A stretch of DNA of 64,000 nucleotides from Granulosicoccus sp045106855 (GCA_045106855.1 JBGCFI010000039.1:1-64000); one strand, 5' to 3'; positions 1-9,333 are shown, numbered from the stretch's first letter. Numbers and translations are program-made. Notes: generated by a model not told the origin, from the sequence alone.

Positions 1-62
1 GGATTCCCGCTTTCGCGGGAATGACTATGGGCATGACACGTCATCTCCGCGCAGGCGGAGAC
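1..62. repeat. Two tandem short palindromes (REP-like) downstream of ppa
   Basis: Two hairpin-forming palindromes lie side by side. The first has arms ATTCCCGC (3-10) and GCGGGAAT (15-22); the second has arms TCTCCGC (44-50) and GCGGAGA (55-61). Each is followed by a copy of ACTATGGG, so the unit is palindrome plus tail, repeated. Such GC-rich palindromes resemble dispersed extragenic repeats of proteobacteria and could also stop ppa transcription, which runs into them. There is no T-run typical of an intrinsic terminator. The first unit may start outside the window. Confidence 0.5.
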
Positions 63-72
63 TATGGGTCTA

Positions 73-606
73 TTAACCCGCCTTATCGGCTCGCTCAATG
101 CTCTCCACGATCTGGCGCTTTGCGTCTGCGGCATTGGCCCAACCTTCGATCTCTACCCATTTGCCTTTTTCAAGCTCTTTGTATCGAGTGAAAAAATGCT
201 CGATCTGTTTTTTTAGTAGCTCTGGTAGATCATCAACATCGTTGATGTGATCGTACACAGTGGTCAATTTCTTTTTGGGTAGCGCAACAAGTTTGGCGTC
301 AGGACCAGCCTCATCTTTCATGTTAAGAACGCCAACCGGGCGACAAGCGATAACACTGCCATGAACCAGGGGATACGGTGTGTGCACCAACACGTCAATT
401 GGGTCGCCATCTTCTGACAAGGTGTGAGGAACATAACCGTAGTTACAAGGGTAGAACATGGGTGATGCCATGAAGCGATCAACCATCAGCGTGCCGCTGT
501 CCTTGTCTACTTCGTATTTTACCGGATCACTATTGGCTGGGATTTCTATAATGACGTTAACTTCTTCAGGAACATCACTACCGGCGGTTAGCGTATCGAA
601 ACTCAT
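73..606 (-). CDS. ppa: Inorganic pyrophosphatase, family I
   Basis: Cytosolic Mg-dependent enzyme that hydrolyses pyrophosphate to two phosphates, pulling biosynthetic reactions forward. The 177-residue length is normal for the bacterial hexameric family I enzyme. The signature DGDPIDVL, with its metal-binding aspartates, lies at about residues 66-73. Other family landmarks are the early EIPANSDPVKYE segment, the NYGYVPHT segment and a C-terminal EGW region. The gene starts with ATG and stands alone on the minus strand, with palindromes just beyond its stop. I see nothing unusual in the protein. Confidence 0.97.
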   Translation of the reverse strand: MSFDTLTAGSDVPEEVNVIIEIPANSDPVKYEVDKDSGTLMVDRFMASPMFYPCNYGYVPHTLSEDGDPIDVLVHTPYPLVHGSVIACRPVGVLNMKDEAGPDAKLVALPKKKLTTVYDHINDVDDLPELLKKQIEHFFTRYKELEKGKWVEIEGWANAADAKRQIVESIERADKAG

Positions 607-890
607 TGTGGTTCTCTAGCAGGAATGAAAATGACGGGTGTAGAGCGTTTGACCAGCTCCCCACACGCTTGCCTGTGTGCCCGTGATACATAAGCTGAAT
701 CACGAGTGGGATAAACGTGTGCAAGAAGAAAGCCGTACTGCTCTATTCACAGAAGCCCACTATTCTAACGAACCACACCAGCCTACACATGAATCTTGCG
801 GAGAATTTATGCAGTCAGGCTGGTTTTGGGCTCTCTAACGAGAAGAACCGGAACTTTCGACTCGTTGCTCACGGAGTCAGAGAGTGAATA
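607..890. other. Intergenic region, no gene recognised
   Basis: This stretch separates the ppa start from the stop of the next minus-strand gene. It should hold the ppa promoter. Short open frames cross it on the plus strand but have no credible ribosome site or protein-like composition. I see no tRNA, strong terminator or repeat. Confidence 0.5.
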
Positions 891-1331
891 TTATTTCAAC
901 CCTGAGGCCAACTCTTCAGCCTGTACATCTGTCAGTAAATTGGCAAGTGCCCCCTGTTTGAAGCCACTGCCGCGTGAATTGATTATCTCAGGCAACGTAA
1001 TATCGTTGTCTTTCATGCGCTTGCAAGCCGCCGCGACAGAGCGTCCGCCACGAGCAGTCAGTGAGCCTTTCAGAATGCGCACGGGATCGCCCATTTCTCC
1101 ATCGTCATCCTGAGATGTGGCATTAACGACCTCATCGACAGTGGCTTGCCAGCGAATGCCATCGCCATTACAGCCAATGATTTCGTCACCAGCCTCGATT
1201 GCCAGGTAGTCTTTGGCCAGAGCGCGCGTCTCACAAGTGGCCGGATTAGCCATGGCCAGGCCACGCACGGTGCCGAATTCGACGGTATCAACCTTCTGTG
1301 CAGTGTTGAGATAAACCAGATAGACGCTCAC
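891..1331 (-). CDS. Small protein of unknown function
   Basis: I do not recognise this protein of about 146 residues. It is probably cytosolic: there is no signal peptide or membrane segment. It reads as a soluble, acidic alpha/beta protein with a glycine-rich stretch (IEAGDEIIGCNGDGIRW) in its middle and an Arg-Gly-Gly-Arg segment later. Start choice is uncertain. A TTG at 1340 has its only purine-rich tract too close. The GTG at 1331 gives MSVYLVYLNT and has AGG about 11 bases upstream. An ATG at 1253 lacks any ribosome site. It lies 140 bases beyond the end of the large MoxR operon and could be its last gene or have its own promoter. Confidence 0.5.
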   Translation of the reverse strand: MSVYLVYLNTAQKVDTVEFGTVRGLAMANPATCETRALAKDYLAIEAGDEIIGCNGDGIRWQATVDEVVNATSQDDDGEMGDPVRILKGSLTARGGRSVAAACKRMKDNDITLPEIINSRGSGFKQGALANLLTDVQAEELASGLK

Positions 1332-1343
1332 GAAAGGCAATAC

Positions 1344-1372
1344 CTATAATTCGATTTGATGTACAAGTCTAA
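1344..1372 (-). promoter_or_regulatory. Possible promoter of the small unknown gene
   Basis: On the minus strand a TTAGAC hexamer (1367-1372) and a TTATAG hexamer (1344-1349) are separated by exactly 17 bases, upstream of the proposed GTG start at 1331. The -10 match is fair and the -35 match poor, so this is a weak prediction. Confidence 0.22.
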
Positions 1373-1415
1373 AGCAAAGCGTGTGCCCCGTCCAATTTCG
1401 ACACCGTCGGTTGGT

Positions 1416-1443
1416 AAGCCCAAGCTACAGGACACATGGGCTT
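1416..1443 (-). terminator. Hairpin after the large MoxR operon
   Basis: Perfect 7-bp arms AAGCCCA (1416-1422) and TGGGCTT (1437-1443) enclose a 14-base loop, about 30 bases beyond the stop of the DUF4175-like gene. No T-run follows on the minus strand, so it is either a factor-dependent stop or an RNA-stabilising 3' hairpin. Confidence 0.3.
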
Positions 1444-1471
1444 TGTTCGCGAGAATCCGGCTGCTTGAAGC

Positions 1472-4400
1472 TTAGCGCTGCAACCTCAGGGGTTGTTCAC
1501 TCAGACGACGGTAGTAGTCAGCAGCAGTTTCCGACACTGTCCCTTGCCGAACCAGAGCCTCGATACCATCAGTATCAGGGCTTGCATTATTAATAATCTG
1601 CACTTCCAATTGCTCTATTTGACGCAAAATATTGCGGTATTCGGCCTCAACTCTGGCAGCATTGATATCACCACCGCCGCTTCTCAATAGCTGGGCACTG
1701 CCACGCAATGCCTCCAGATCGGCCTCACTGACTCCCGCTCTATCAAGCTCAGTAACCAGATTGTCCACAGCTTCAGCCGTCTCCACGGCCTGTTCAGGCG
1801 ATCTTTCGAACGTTATTCCGTCCTGGCGGCCATTGCCAAAAGTGGAGGATGAAGCGATACCGGTCCCTTGTGGACCATTTGGCTGACTCTCACCACCCTG
1901 TTGGGTTGGTTGCCCCTGCTGGCCCTGACCTTGTCCCTGCTGACCTTGTCCCTGCTGACCTTGTCCCTGCTGACCTTGTCCCTGCTGACCTTGTCCCTGC
2001 TGACCTTGTCCCTGCTGATCTTGTCCCTGCTGACCTTGTCCCTGTTGACCCTCGCCTTGCTGGCCTTCGCCTTGCTGACCTTCGCCTTGCTGACCCTCGC
2101 CTTGCTGGCCTTCGCCTTGCTGACCTTCGCCTTGCTGGCCTTCGCCTTGCTGACCTTCGCCCTGCTGACCTTCGCCCTGCTGACCTTCGCCCTGCTGGCC
2201 TTCGCCTTGCTGACCTTCGCCCTGCTGGCCTTCGCCTTGCTGGCCTTCGCTTGGTTGGCCACCACCCTGCGTTCCGCCGCTCAACTGTTCTCGCAAATCT
2301 CTCAGTTGATCAAGCGCATCAGCAACCTGCAAATCCTCATTTTCACGAATCTGTAGCTCTTCGCTATTCGCGGTCGCACCCGCCTCACTTAATCGATCGC
2401 GCCATTCCCGCAAAGAGTTCGTAATCAGGCTCTCCCCCGGCAGCACAGTTGCCAATGAGCCGTTTGCGACCGAATCTCCCCCGAAACCGAGCATCTCTGC
2501 AACACGACTTTCATCCAGGCGTTCTATCGCTTCCCGCAACGCCTCACCGGTCGCCGGTGCCTGCTCTCCAAATCGCTCTTCAAGATCCGCCACATCGTCA
2601 CGCAAAGATTCGAGCTCACGTTGCAGATCAAGTTTGTTCTCGGCAAGCTCCTGCATTTCCTCACGGCTCATGCCTTGTGTAAATACCCCGCTGTCACGAG
2701 AGCGGGCAGCACGTTCAACAGCGTCTCGAAGCTGCTGTTCCAGTTCTCTTTGTCGGTCAAGCATCGCTGTTGCCTGTTCGGTGGCTGCGTCGATACCTTC
2801 CTGAAAATCCTGTGAACGAGCGTCGCCCAGACCTTGCAAAGCCTCCCTTAAAGCATCGCTCGCAGCTTGTGCTGCCGATTGCGCATCCGAGTCATCACCG
2901 GTCTGCCCATCTTCATTTTGAGACGCACCCTCTGAATTTTCAGCTACTTCTCCGTCAGCGTTCCGCTCTCCATCCTGAGCTCCTTCACTGTTTTGTGCGG
3001 AAGAAGCCCCTTCAGACTGCTCAAGCGCCTCCTGGGCCTGTTCCAGCCGCTCTGACAGCTCATTTGCCGCCTGTTGCAGACTCTCCGCTTCTTCGCCAGT
3101 GGCATTAGCCGCATCGCGCTCCAGTTGTTCCAGTTCGCGTTGCAATTGCTCAAGTTCGCGCGCAAGCTGCTGCTGCTGCCACTGTTCTTCACGCGTCAGG
3201 GATTCGTTGCTGCGCTCAGCTTCCGCCAGCTCTTGCTGGCGCCTGGCAAGATCCGCAAGCTCTTCGAAGATATCGTCCAATTGTTGTTGCGCATCTGCAC
3301 TGTTACCGCCGCGATCAGGCTGTTCGTACTGATTGCGCTCAAGATCCATTTCCAGTTCGAACATCTCAGCCATGTCCTGACCAGCTTGTTGACCGCTACC
3401 GCCCTGACCTTCCTGCTGTGTCATACGGATATCAGCAAACAATGCCTCAGCGCGTTGCAATAGCTGCAGCGCCTTTTGTTGTGGCTGTATCGCATCATTG
3501 AATGCCAGCTCATCCAGTGCTAAGGCCGAGGGCTCCATCTGGTCTGCAGCTTCGCGAAGATACTCGACGAATTGACGGATCTCTTCTCCCTGGCTAACCA
3601 GTTCACGGGCCTCCGAACGATCGGCCAGCGTACGCGCCTGCTCGGCGAGCGTTCTTTGTAACTCTGACAGCAATCGCGCATTGTCCTCGTGGCCAGTGGT
3701 GTCTCCGTCTGCGGCTTCGGTACTTCGCTGAAGATTCCAGGTTGCCAGGAAAATCTCTTTCTGCCGTCGGGATATTTCGCTGCCTTCGTTAGCTGATCCG
3801 CCACCACCACCGCCAGCTGCAGCGCCCTGACCTTCCGAAAACCGTCTTTCAAATGGCCGAACATCGACCAGCATCATATCGGTCTCGCTCATGCTGTTGT
3901 GGTCTCGCACTCGCACGTAATAGCTGATCAGATCCCCGGGTTGCATCGGCACAGCTTCTGAAGCTTCGGTGACACCATCCGTCGATGCGGCTTGTTCACC
4001 TTCACCTGCAAGCGTTGTTTCGTTAGCGCCTATCGCATTTACCGTACCCATGGTTTCAAGGTAAAAAATGTGGCTGGCAACATCGTCAATATCCAGCGCA
4101 ATACTTTGCCAGAGGCCCGCGTTAACCGAATAAAACAACTCTACCGATTCGATAGCAAAATCATCTTTCGCCTCAACACTAATGCTGACTTCTTCAATGG
4201 GTGAAGCACTGACATCACGTGCTGGACTTAAAAATTTAACCTCAGGTGCTTCATCGCCACGAACAATGACTGCGTTTACGCTGCTAATGGCAACCTGCCG
4301 GTCAAGCAATCGATCCATTAACTGATATTCGGTGTCGTTTTGGAGAGCAAACCGAGCCTGATATCGAACACCTTCGCTACTGTCTATCTGATTCATGGGC

Positions 4401-5413
4401 AACACTTCATCGCCCAACATCAACAATCCATCATTAAGTTCTTTATCCAGTGCGAACGTCAGTGTCACATGCGTATTCTTGACCGCGCTTACGTTGGTTA
4501 TATTTTCGCGAGTCACATCCGGCAGCTTGGTCCATTCGGGATACTGGTAATCAACATCAATACTTTGCAATCTGGCTGGTTGCAAAACGCTGACTTCAAA
4601 TCGCTCGCTTTCGGTAAAACCAGCTTCAACGTAGTAATTCAGGGGTTCATTGACACGGAACAGCTTGAATCGAAAACGACCATCCGGCGAGACGGCTATC
4701 TCACTACTCTGCCACTGCTCCTCGCCGGGTTTCTGTGCATGCAAGGTTACGTGTCCAGCACTAAATCCAGCTAACGCGATATCAAGATCGAGATCTTCTC
4801 CGGCCAATAATTGAATGGAGCCCGGTTGCACATCAATCTGTCTTAACTCAACCAGGGTGGGGTCTTTCCAGCCCCACCAGACATGCAGCGCTGCATTTTT
4901 CCAGGTGGGCGAAGCTGCATGATAAAAACCGGCACCTGCTGCAAAGAGCGCTGCAAGTAGCGCAATGGGCCAGACCAGCGTTGAGGTTGGCACAATGCGT
5001 TGCAAAGGAACCCGACGTGCCACTGAGAGTGCATCGCGGGCCAACAGCGGCAGAAAAGGTTGTGCCGGGTCGCTACGCTGTGTGTCGAGAAAAGTATTCA
5101 CCCGCGAGTCAAAGGCAGCGTCTGAGGACTCCACCAGCGTAGCGCCATCATCTGCCGCAAGTTTGCTTAATGGTCGCCACAACAACACAATGAGAGAGGT
5201 GCATGCACTGACTAGCAGCACGACCCGGATGCTGTTATCCAGCAGCGGGGTAAACCCGCGATAAAGACCCAGCCATGCACCCAGCAAAGTAAGCGATACC
5301 AGGACAAGCACACTAACCGACAAGAAAGCCAGAATGTGACGCCAGCGTTCCCGTCGTTTTGCACGTCTCAGATATTGGCTGAACCGGTTGACAGAGTCGC
5401 TCTTGCTTTTCAT
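1472..5413 (-). CDS. DUF4175-like (TIGR02302-type) large membrane-anchored coiled-coil protein
   Basis: Very large inner-membrane protein of 1313 residues and unknown biochemical role. Hydrophobic segments at about residues 27-50, 61-79 and 147-165 anchor it. A long beta-rich extracytoplasmic region follows (about 180-540), then a Gln/Glu-rich coiled-coil region (about 600-1000). A low-complexity tract of GEGQQ and GQGQQ pentapeptides (about 1050-1165) precedes a short charged C-terminus. The layout matches the DUF4175/TIGR02302 family, which I know from MoxR-DUF58-VWA operons. Its ATG overlaps the stop of the VWA gene by four bases (ATGA), so translation is coupled. It is the last gene of the operon. 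The repeat tract is likely variable in length between strains. Confidence 0.75.
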   Translation of the reverse strand: MKSKSDSVNRFSQYLRRAKRRERWRHILAFLSVSVLVLVSLTLLGAWLGLYRGFTPLLDNSIRVVLLVSACTSLIVLLWRPLSKLAADDGATLVESSDAAFDSRVNTFLDTQRSDPAQPFLPLLARDALSVARRVPLQRIVPTSTLVWPIALLAALFAAGAGFYHAASPTWKNAALHVWWGWKDPTLVELRQIDVQPGSIQLLAGEDLDLDIALAGFSAGHVTLHAQKPGEEQWQSSEIAVSPDGRFRFKLFRVNEPLNYYVEAGFTESERFEVSVLQPARLQSIDVDYQYPEWTKLPDVTRENITNVSAVKNTHVTLTFALDKELNDGLLMLGDEVLPMNQIDSSEGVRYQARFALQNDTEYQLMDRLLDRQVAISSVNAVIVRGDEAPEVKFLSPARDVSASPIEEVSISVEAKDDFAIESVELFYSVNAGLWQSIALDIDDVASHIFYLETMGTVNAIGANETTLAGEGEQAASTDGVTEASEAVPMQPGDLISYYVRVRDHNSMSETDMMLVDVRPFERRFSEGQGAAAGGGGGGSANEGSEISRRQKEIFLATWNLQRSTEAADGDTTGHEDNARLLSELQRTLAEQARTLADRSEARELVSQGEEIRQFVEYLREAADQMEPSALALDELAFNDAIQPQQKALQLLQRAEALFADIRMTQQEGQGGSGQQAGQDMAEMFELEMDLERNQYEQPDRGGNSADAQQQLDDIFEELADLARRQQELAEAERSNESLTREEQWQQQQLARELEQLQRELEQLERDAANATGEEAESLQQAANELSERLEQAQEALEQSEGASSAQNSEGAQDGERNADGEVAENSEGASQNEDGQTGDDSDAQSAAQAASDALREALQGLGDARSQDFQEGIDAATEQATAMLDRQRELEQQLRDAVERAARSRDSGVFTQGMSREEMQELAENKLDLQRELESLRDDVADLEERFGEQAPATGEALREAIERLDESRVAEMLGFGGDSVANGSLATVLPGESLITNSLREWRDRLSEAGATANSEELQIRENEDLQVADALDQLRDLREQLSGGTQGGGQPSEGQQGEGQQGEGQQGEGQQGEGQQGEGQQGEGQQGEGQQGEGQQGEGQQGEGQQGEGQQGEGQQGEGQQGQGQQGQDQQGQGQQGQGQQGQGQQGQGQQGQGQQGQGQGQQGQPTQQGGESQPNGPQGTGIASSSTFGNGRQDGITFERSPEQAVETAEAVDNLVTELDRAGVSEADLEALRGSAQLLRSGGGDINAARVEAEYRNILRQIEQLEVQIINNASPDTDGIEALVRQGTVSETAADYYRRLSEQPLRLQR
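1915..2262. repeat. 15-bp minisatellite inside the DUF4175-like gene
   Basis: About 22 tandem copies of a 15-base unit (plus strand reads as ttgtccctgctgacc and close variants), each coding for one GEGQQ or GQGQQ pentapeptide on the minus strand. Two sub-blocks are visible: one with ttcgcc (Glu form) and one with ttgtcc (Gln form), indicating separate rounds of expansion. Unit length is a multiple of three, so copy-number change keeps the frame, and all six frames stay open across the tract. Confidence 0.95.
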
Positions 5414-7407
5414 GAGCCATCTCTCCTAACGTCAAGACGCCGATTGGCAAACCACCCCTCAGCAAACAGAAGCACTGTTAGTAGCGGTAATAACCAATAC
5501 CAAAGTGCTTGCCTCATGGGATCAGTACCGCTTAGCAGTGATGGTGGATCAATTCCCGGAGCTGGTGTGGCGACTGTCTCACTACCATCATCCGTTCTGT
5601 TTATCCGCGAATACCTCGCCTTCCATGCACTTAGTGCATCTTCCGGCAATGGCCCGATATCAGCCTCACTGGCATCCAGCACGGCCCGCAGCTTCTGCTC
5701 TCCGCGACTGCTGACAACCGTGTAGATACCGGGTTCTTCGAGCTCAATGCTAGAAGCTCGTGCGCTGTCTGCTATATCCAGTAAGGCATTACCGCTGGAG
5801 TCGATTAACTGTACGTTTGCCGGAAGCGCCATACGCTGGCCAAGTACCACCTGGGAAGGCACTGACGTACTTGCATCAAAATACTTTATTAGCGATTGCA
5901 TCAATGCAACAAAGGCTGGTTGCAAAGGCAGATTACTGGCAAGCCCATCAAGCGGATCATTAAGAATCAGTAGCCGGCCACGATTGGTTGGCCGTTCCAG
6001 GAGAATAGTCCTGCCATCGGCGCTTTGCAAAAGAACCCGATCACCCTCTTGTAGTGTTAAATCCGGCAAGTCGTAAAAACGCGTGCCAAACCAGGAGATA
6101 TCACCCAGCGCCAGCGGATGCGCTTCATCGATTATTCCAACACCCGCGCCTTCAAGCTCCACACCGGTGCCGTTGGCGTAAGACGTCTGATTGAATACCA
6201 GTGCGTTATTCCCGGCATCGATGTACTGTAGAAGTTCGATACCAAGAGGTGTTGAGAGATCCTTACCGGTAACAAGATGCGGTGTATCGGGTGGCACTTG
6301 CAAGGCCGTGCCTCGGATCGACTCCACACGGGATAAGCCATCGGTCTCCAACGCCGTGGTGACGAACACCGATGCACTGCCCAAACCAGTGTCGGGTGAA
6401 CGGAGCAATACAATACCGGTGGGTTGGCGTTGCGTAATCGGAAGTACTTGAGTGTTATCTTCTGGCAATACATCCGACTCCACTAGCGATACGTTGAACT
6501 GCGGATCCGACTCTGCCGGAAGCACAAGATCATCAAAGCTCATCACATGCAGCTCACCCGGGGTCAGGGCTATCGTTCGTTGTGCAACAACGGTACTTGA
6601 TGATTCCACGAGCACCGTTCTTTCAATGGGATTAGCGTCGGGTTCATTCGCAGAGGTGCTGGCCAGCAACGACACTGACACACTGGCGGTGGCTCCGTCT
6701 GTAGTGCTAGCTTCAGCAGCCAGATGGACATTTAATTGATCATCGATACTCACATCAATTAACTCAAGCTCACTGACATTCGGTGCGTACAAGGCGTTGA
6801 GTTGTGCGGGTAAACCACTAAGCTGCATATCGCTGATTAACCAGACCTTTACAGGCAGCTCCTGCTCAGCCGCTATCCTGTCCAATCGCTGCATCAGCAA
6901 GCCGTAATCGCCCGGTGAATAACCGGGCTGCAGAGCATCAAGAGCATTGGAAAACGCCGCGGCTGCTATTGTGCCGCTAGCAAGCGTAGATGCCAGCACC
7001 CTGACCTGTTGATCAAATGCAATAAGTTCTGCACTGCCATCACCCACGGCGGAAACAATCTCATTGGTTTTTTCAATGGCTGCACCCCATCGACCTTCCG
7101 CACGCATGGACAGAGACTGATCGATAACAACGATGTGATGCTGTTGTTGTGACGCCGGTAACGCATCACGATCGATCCAGGGCTGCGCAAACAACAGACA
7201 AAGCAGTAGCAATGACAAGATACGCAAGGCCAACAACACTTTGTATCTCAAAGTACGCTTACGCGATACCGGTGGAATAGTCGCCTCCAGAAACTGTTTT
7301 GATGGAAACAACTGCTCGGGAGGATTCTGGTCACTGAAGCGATGCAGTATCCAAGGCAACATCAACCCCAGAAGACCGGCAAAATAAGCGGGAAACAATA
7401 AGCTCAT
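5410..7407 (-). CDS. BatA-type VWA membrane protein
   Basis: A 665-residue inner-membrane protein with an N-terminal BatA domain (membrane segments at about 3-21 and 57-74, in the usual spacing), then a von Willebrand A domain. Its metal-binding motif is IDQSLSM at about 95-101, a DxSxS form. A long beta-rich region and a final membrane segment (about residues 640-655, WYWLLPLLTVLLF) follow. In Bat and MoxR operons such proteins are thought to present a VWA domain at the membrane as a partner of the MoxR ATPase. It overlaps both neighbours by ATGA junctions (DUF58 gene upstream, DUF4175-like gene downstream). Confidence 0.85.
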   Translation of the reverse strand: MSLLFPAYFAGLLGLMLPWILHRFSDQNPPEQLFPSKQFLEATIPPVSRKRTLRYKVLLALRILSLLLLCLLFAQPWIDRDALPASQQQHHIVVIDQSLSMRAEGRWGAAIEKTNEIVSAVGDGSAELIAFDQQVRVLASTLASGTIAAAAFSNALDALQPGYSPGDYGLLMQRLDRIAAEQELPVKVWLISDMQLSGLPAQLNALYAPNVSELELIDVSIDDQLNVHLAAEASTTDGATASVSVSLLASTSANEPDANPIERTVLVESSSTVVAQRTIALTPGELHVMSFDDLVLPAESDPQFNVSLVESDVLPEDNTQVLPITQRQPTGIVLLRSPDTGLGSASVFVTTALETDGLSRVESIRGTALQVPPDTPHLVTGKDLSTPLGIELLQYIDAGNNALVFNQTSYANGTGVELEGAGVGIIDEAHPLALGDISWFGTRFYDLPDLTLQEGDRVLLQSADGRTILLERPTNRGRLLILNDPLDGLASNLPLQPAFVALMQSLIKYFDASTSVPSQVVLGQRMALPANVQLIDSSGNALLDIADSARASSIELEEPGIYTVVSSRGEQKLRAVLDASEADIGPLPEDALSAWKARYSRINRTDDGSETVATPAPGIDPPSLLSGTDPMRQALWYWLLPLLTVLLFAEGWFANRRLDVRRDGS

Positions 7408-8303
7408 CTGCCTCGCCTCTCGCGAAATCTCATATACGCTTGCAACGCGGCGTCCAACGGCTCACTGGTAAGCACGCGCGTGTAATCCGCGCCTATTCGC
7501 CGACAGGCCTGTTGCATCGAATCACAGTGCTCGGCGAACCTGATGCGATAACGCGTTTTGAGAAAATCCGGATCAACGATAACCGATTCCTCGGTTTCCA
7601 GATCTTTATAAGCGCTGATAGTGCTTGTTGTGGGTTCCAGCTCTTCCTGATCGAGAATATGAAATACAGCGATATCCTGCCCGGCGTGAGCCAGCGGTTG
7701 AAGCGCACCGAGTAGATCATCTGCATTAGCATAGAGGTCCGAGACAACCACCAGTAGTCCACGCCGATTGATATTGGCCCGCAGACTGGACAGCGCACCG
7801 AGAATATCAGTACCTTTTCCTGCCTGGGTTCGCTCCAGCAATGCAAAGGCTCTCGGTAGACTGTCCGGTCGCGCTGATGCAGGCTGAAACTCTTTGACAT
7901 CATCATCGAAAACCGACAGTCCAAGCGAATCGTGTTGTTTGCGTGTTATGTAGGCAAGCGTTGCAACCAGAAAGATCGCTTGTTCTACCTTGGTAACGGG
8001 TTGACCAAAACCCATCGACGCACTGGTATCAAGTAACAAGTTGATAGCCGTATTGGTCTCTCCCTGAAAGCGCTTTATATAGGTTCTGTCGGTGCGAGCG
8101 TAGACATTCCAGTCCACGTAGCGTAAATCATCACCTTCATTGTAGGCACGGTATTCGGCAAACTCCTGGCTGAAACCAAAGTGCGGAGATCGGTGCAGAC
8201 CGGTAGACACGCCATCGACAACAGTCCTGGCTACCAGCTCCAGAGATCCCAGACGTGCAAGGACCTCGGGTTTGAGTAGTCGATTGGCTAATTGTGCTGA
8301 CAC
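7404..8303 (-). CDS. DUF58 domain protein
   Basis: A 299-residue soluble protein with the DUF58 core (EFAEYRAYNEGDDLRYVDWN, about 47-66, followed by the YIKRF segment), then a VWA-like fold with the metal-site motif LLLDTSASM (about 89-97). DUF58 proteins almost always sit beside MoxR ATPases and are believed to be adaptor or substrate-binding partners. The start is GTG at 8303, 18 bases after the moxR stop, with only a weak ribosome site. The stop overlaps the BatA-type gene. Confidence 0.9.
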   Translation of the reverse strand: MSAQLANRLLKPEVLARLGSLELVARTVVDGVSTGLHRSPHFGFSQEFAEYRAYNEGDDLRYVDWNVYARTDRTYIKRFQGETNTAINLLLDTSASMGFGQPVTKVEQAIFLVATLAYITRKQHDSLGLSVFDDDVKEFQPASARPDSLPRAFALLERTQAGKGTDILGALSSLRANINRRGLLVVVSDLYANADDLLGALQPLAHAGQDIAVFHILDQEELEPTTSTISAYKDLETEESVIVDPDFLKTRYRIRFAEHCDSMQQACRRIGADYTRVLTSEPLDAALQAYMRFRERRGR

Positions 8304-8321
8304 GCGTGCTGAGTATCCGGT

Positions 8322-9332
8322 TTATGCCGCGACGCGTTGATCAACAAGATCACGCAACACGTCGTCTATGCTCAAGCCGTCTGCCTCGGCAAAGTAGTTA
8401 AGCATGACTCTATGACGCAGAACCGGAGCTGCCAATGCATCAATGTCGTCGGTGGTGACATGATAGCGTCCAGCCATCAATGCTCTTGCCTTGGCAGCAA
8501 GCGTTATAAACAACGCTGCGCGGACAGATGCACCAAATTTTACATACTGCTTTACCTTTGGCGTTGCTGCGATATCGTCCGGACGGGTAGCGCGAACAAG
8601 TTCTACTGCATATCGCCCCACTTGCTGGCTTACCGGAACCTGTCGTGTCAGCTTTTGAAATGCCAGTATCTGCTGAGCATTGGTGCAGGCAGTCACCGGC
8701 TCGGGTGGCGTATCACTGGTAAATCGTTGCACGACCGTCAGCTCGTCTTCAAGAGGTAGGTAATCGAGCATGATATTGAACAGGAATCGGTCCAGCTGTG
8801 CTTCCGGCAGCGGGTATGTGCCTTCAAGCTCGAGTGGATTCTGTGTCGCCAGTACAAAGAAGGGCTTGTCAATCGTGTGCTGTGTCCCGCGTACAGTTGC
8901 AGAGTATTCCTGCATGGCTTCAAGCAATGCGGCCTGGGTTTTGGGTGGCGTACGATTGATCTCATCGGCAAGCAGAACATTGGTAAAAATAGGCCCCGGA
9001 ATAAAACGCCAGTTACGTTTACCCTGTTCATCATCTTCAATGATATCGGTGCCGGTAATATCAGTCGGCATCAAATCGGGAGTAAACTGGATACGATCGA
9101 ATTGCAGACCCAGCGCGTCAGCTAATGTCCTGACCAGTAAGGTCTTAGCGGTACCGGGCATGCCAGTAACCAGACAATGACCACCCACCAGCAATGTGAT
9201 GAGCAAGTGTTCGACGACCTCATCCTGTCCAACAACAATACGTCCTACTTCGGAGCGCAGTCGCCGGGTGACGTCTCTAAACTCATTTACCAATTGTGCT
9301 GTATCAGCGGTATTGAAATCGGACTCGGTCAC
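8322..9332 (-). CDS. MoxR family AAA+ ATPase
   Basis: Cytosolic AAA+ ATPase of 336 residues, probably a chaperone that activates or assembles VWA partners encoded in the same operon. Walker A is GMPGTAKT (about 57-64), Walker B is in LLADEINR (about 120-127), and the MoxR-typical KTQAALLEAMQE follows. The open frame reaches 9440, but I choose GTG at 9332. It has GGAG six bases upstream and begins right after the TGA stop of the TPR gene, and the extra 36 residues look like read-through of that gene. It lies between the TPR-peptidase gene and the DUF58 gene. Confidence 0.93.
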   Translation of the reverse strand: MTESDFNTADTAQLVNEFRDVTRRLRSEVGRIVVGQDEVVEHLLITLLVGGHCLVTGMPGTAKTLLVRTLADALGLQFDRIQFTPDLMPTDITGTDIIEDDEQGKRNWRFIPGPIFTNVLLADEINRTPPKTQAALLEAMQEYSATVRGTQHTIDKPFFVLATQNPLELEGTYPLPEAQLDRFLFNIMLDYLPLEDELTVVQRFTSDTPPEPVTACTNAQQILAFQKLTRQVPVSQQVGRYAVELVRATRPDDIAATPKVKQYVKFGASVRAALFITLAAKARALMAGRYHVTTDDIDALAAPVLRHRVMLNYFAEADGLSIDDVLRDLVDQRVAA

Positions 9333-9333
9333 A

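Noticed and set aside
796..1113. Plus-strand open frame of 105 residues opposite the small unknown gene
   Set aside because: Composition is Ser/Pro/Arg-rich as expected for an antisense shadow and no ribosome site is visible.
1915..2262. CRISPR array
   Set aside because: Units are directly adjacent 15-base repeats with no unique spacers and they encode protein.
1813..2424. Long open frames with KAKASRAKVSK-like (minus) and LTLSLL- or LVPAD-like (plus) repeats across the minisatellite
   Set aside because: They exist only because a 15-base repeat unit leaves all six frames open. They have no ribosome sites, and the GEGQQ frame belongs to the 1313-residue protein.
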